From: Leishmania donovani
Taxonomy: Eukaryota > Euglenozoa > Kinetoplastea > Trypanosomatida > Trypanosomatidae
Direction: 5' to 3'
Length of the DNA stretch: 18,082 bases
Assembly: GCF_000227135.1 (NCBI RefSeq)
Contig: NC_018249.1
Span: 448,468-466,549, forward strand
This document shows positions 16,763 through 18,082 of the stretch, piece after piece (within the stretch, counting starts at the first letter, position 1; every line of letters begins with the position of its first letter). The notes beneath the pieces are model-generated. The model searched no databases, was not told where the DNA came from, and saw only the letters and a program-made list of their open reading frames with translations. The translations under genes and the position numbers were made by a program.

Positions 16763-17360
16763 TTAAGCTTTTCATAAGCTCTAAAAATACGCCGATGGCA
16801 CGGCGGGCGGGAGGCGGTGGCTTTGGCTCTGCCCTCCGCCCTCCTCCGCGCGACCCACAAATCTAGTCTGGTCTGGTCCATCATCATTATGTCGCTCTTT
16901 TCTTCCGCTCTCTGTGATACATGGAGACACATACACACACAGCGAGAGAGAGAAATGAGGGCCGAAGAAAAGCAGCGACCCAAGTCGAGTTGCTTGCTTG
17001 TAAAAGGCAGGGCGATGACGCCTCTGCACGGCGCTGTGTGTGTGCCGATGGCTTCCTTCCTACTTTTCTGCCTTTTCTTTGTGCAGCGTTTCGCGCATGG
17101 GGCGAGTACGTTCGAAACACGAATGACGGAAATGGTGCCTACAACGTGGAGACGACAGACGCTTCCATGAGGGATGGGGGAGAGGGGTATTTACGACGAT
17201 CAAGAAGTAGAAGAGAAGGAAAGGTCAGCACGCGCTTGCTTGCTCGTCTGGCTGCCTGTGCACGTGTTGGCTTGCTCCTTCTTGTCTTTGCATTCGCGTT
17301 TCGCTGGCTCGTGTTCGTTTTTCGCTTATTTGTCGGTGCGTGATGCATGTGTGCAAACGC

Positions 17361-17393
17361 TCCCCCTTTCCCTTTTACTCTTCTCCCTCTTAG
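17361..17393 (+). promoter_or_regulatory. Polypyrimidine tract with AG, possible acceptor
   Basis: The C/T-rich tract of 17361-17391 ends in TTAG (AG at 17392-17393), and pyrimidine-rich sequence continues to about 17560. It has the form of a trans-splice acceptor, but no convincing coding region follows within the window. It may belong to a downstream gene or be coincidental. Confidence 0.3.
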
Positions 17394-17996
17394 CACATCC
17401 TCCCGTATCGACTCCTCTTGAACTCCCACCCACCCCACTCCGCACACTCTTACCACACTTGCATCACCGGCCTATCTTCACCACTGTACCCTCTCCCCTC
17501 TTTCTTCTCCCTTACGTTCCTTCTTTGTGGCTTCTTCATTTGTGTCTACTCACTCTCTCTTGCCTTCATCACCTCAAAATACGATGTCTGTTCCTGTACT
17601 TCGGCGTGCATGTGTACATGTGTCTGGCAGCTTCAGCGGTGTGGCCATGCGTGACAGCTCTCACATTGGTTAATTTCTTTTCGCTGATGTTGGCGAACTT
17701 CTTCGTCTCCCTCCATCCTACTCGGCTTATTTTTCTCGCAAGTCTCGTGTGCTGGTCGTCGGTGTTGCAGTCTCCGTATGTAGATGACGGCGCCACCCCT
17801 CCCGCCATCATCCCGTCTCCTCGTCTCTCTGCTACATTAATAAGGGGCGAGAGAGGGGTCACCTCCTTGGATGTTGTGCAAGGGAGCGGCGCATCCGATG
17901 GCCACGGCACTTCTTGGCATGCGCATCTCAACGAGGAAAACCATTAGAAAGTGGATCGGGACGGACAGCACGTACACGTCGATCTCTGTCCGTCTG

Positions 17997-18033
17997 TGTG
18001 TTTGTGTGTGTGCACGCATGCATACATGTGTGC

Positions 18034-18064
<31 letters not shown>

Positions 18065-18067
18065 GGG
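17997..18067. repeat. GT microsatellite ending in a run of 20 G
   Basis: GT repeats with an internal TGCACGCATGCATACATG lead into 20 consecutive G (18048-18067), followed by TTTTTCTTCCTTCTC. Runs this long are prone to length errors in sequencing, so the exact count is uncertain. The G strand could form a quadruplex. Confidence 0.85.
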
Positions 18068-18082
18068 TTTTTCTTCCTTCTC

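Larger units (their letters stand above)
15713..18082. other. Long 3' untranslated/intergenic region
   Basis: 2.37 kb follow the ChaC stop codon without a credible gene. The sequence is less GC-rich than the coding blocks and rich in GT/CA runs, T-rich patches and pyrimidine tracts, notably 16170-16210 and 17361-17560. Open frames of up to about 257 codons occur (17174-17947). They translate pyrimidine-rich DNA into Leu/Ser/Phe/Pro-rich sequence without motifs. The tract at 17361-17393 may serve a gene beyond the window. Confidence 0.65.

Noticed and set aside
17174..17947. Plus-strand open frame of 257 codons with hydrophobic stretches
   Set aside because: It runs through pyrimidine tracts that naturally read as Leu, Ser, Phe and Pro. 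It has no motif, lacks the GC-rich third-position bias of the real genes, and is crossed by a candidate splice acceptor at 17392.

Overview
The window looks like nuclear DNA of a trypanosomatid, most likely Leishmania or a close relative in the Leishmaniinae. The evidence is long intronless genes with GC-rich third codon positions, all on the plus strand. They are separated by 0.6-1.2 kb spacers full of GT, CA and CT microsatellites and long polypyrimidine tracts, each followed by an AG before the start codon. This is the layout of polycistronic transcription with spliced-leader trans-splicing. The genus is an inference from style; no marker gene is present.

Layout. Positions 1-2349 hold no credible gene. 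Their right half is a TA/TG/ATGCAT repeat block (about 1160-2100) broken by two runs of N (1209-1698 and 1811-1981), with a visible 22-bp tandem repeat between them. Five genes follow on the plus strand: (1) 2350-5520, a large divergent kinase-like protein whose catalytic Asp is replaced by Asn; (2) 6497-7837, a 446-residue protein I do not recognise; (3) 8541-11510, a 989-residue clear pseudokinase of SNF1/CAMK-like fold with an IQ-like motif and a terminal Cys/His cluster; (4) 12747-14234, a four-helix membrane protein resembling the ciliary TMEM138 family; (5) 14870-15712, a ChaC-type gamma-glutamylcyclotransferase. From 15713 to the end there is 2.4 kb of untranslated or intergenic sequence. 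It ends in a GT microsatellite and a run of 20 G.

How the genes relate. Co-orientation reflects shared transcription and does not by itself imply a shared pathway. The most notable feature is that two of the five genes encode kinase folds that have lost catalytic residues, with only one gene between them. They have lost different residues, and each carries large insertions and a long disordered tail, so both look like scaffolds or allosteric regulators. The possible TMEM138 homologue suggests a flagellar or transition-zone role for that gene only. The ChaC gene is the one confident metabolic assignment (glutathione turnover, relevant because these parasites build trypanothione from glutathione).

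Limits: start codons were chosen as the first ATG after a plausible splice acceptor. Family assignments come from motif reading without any database search.
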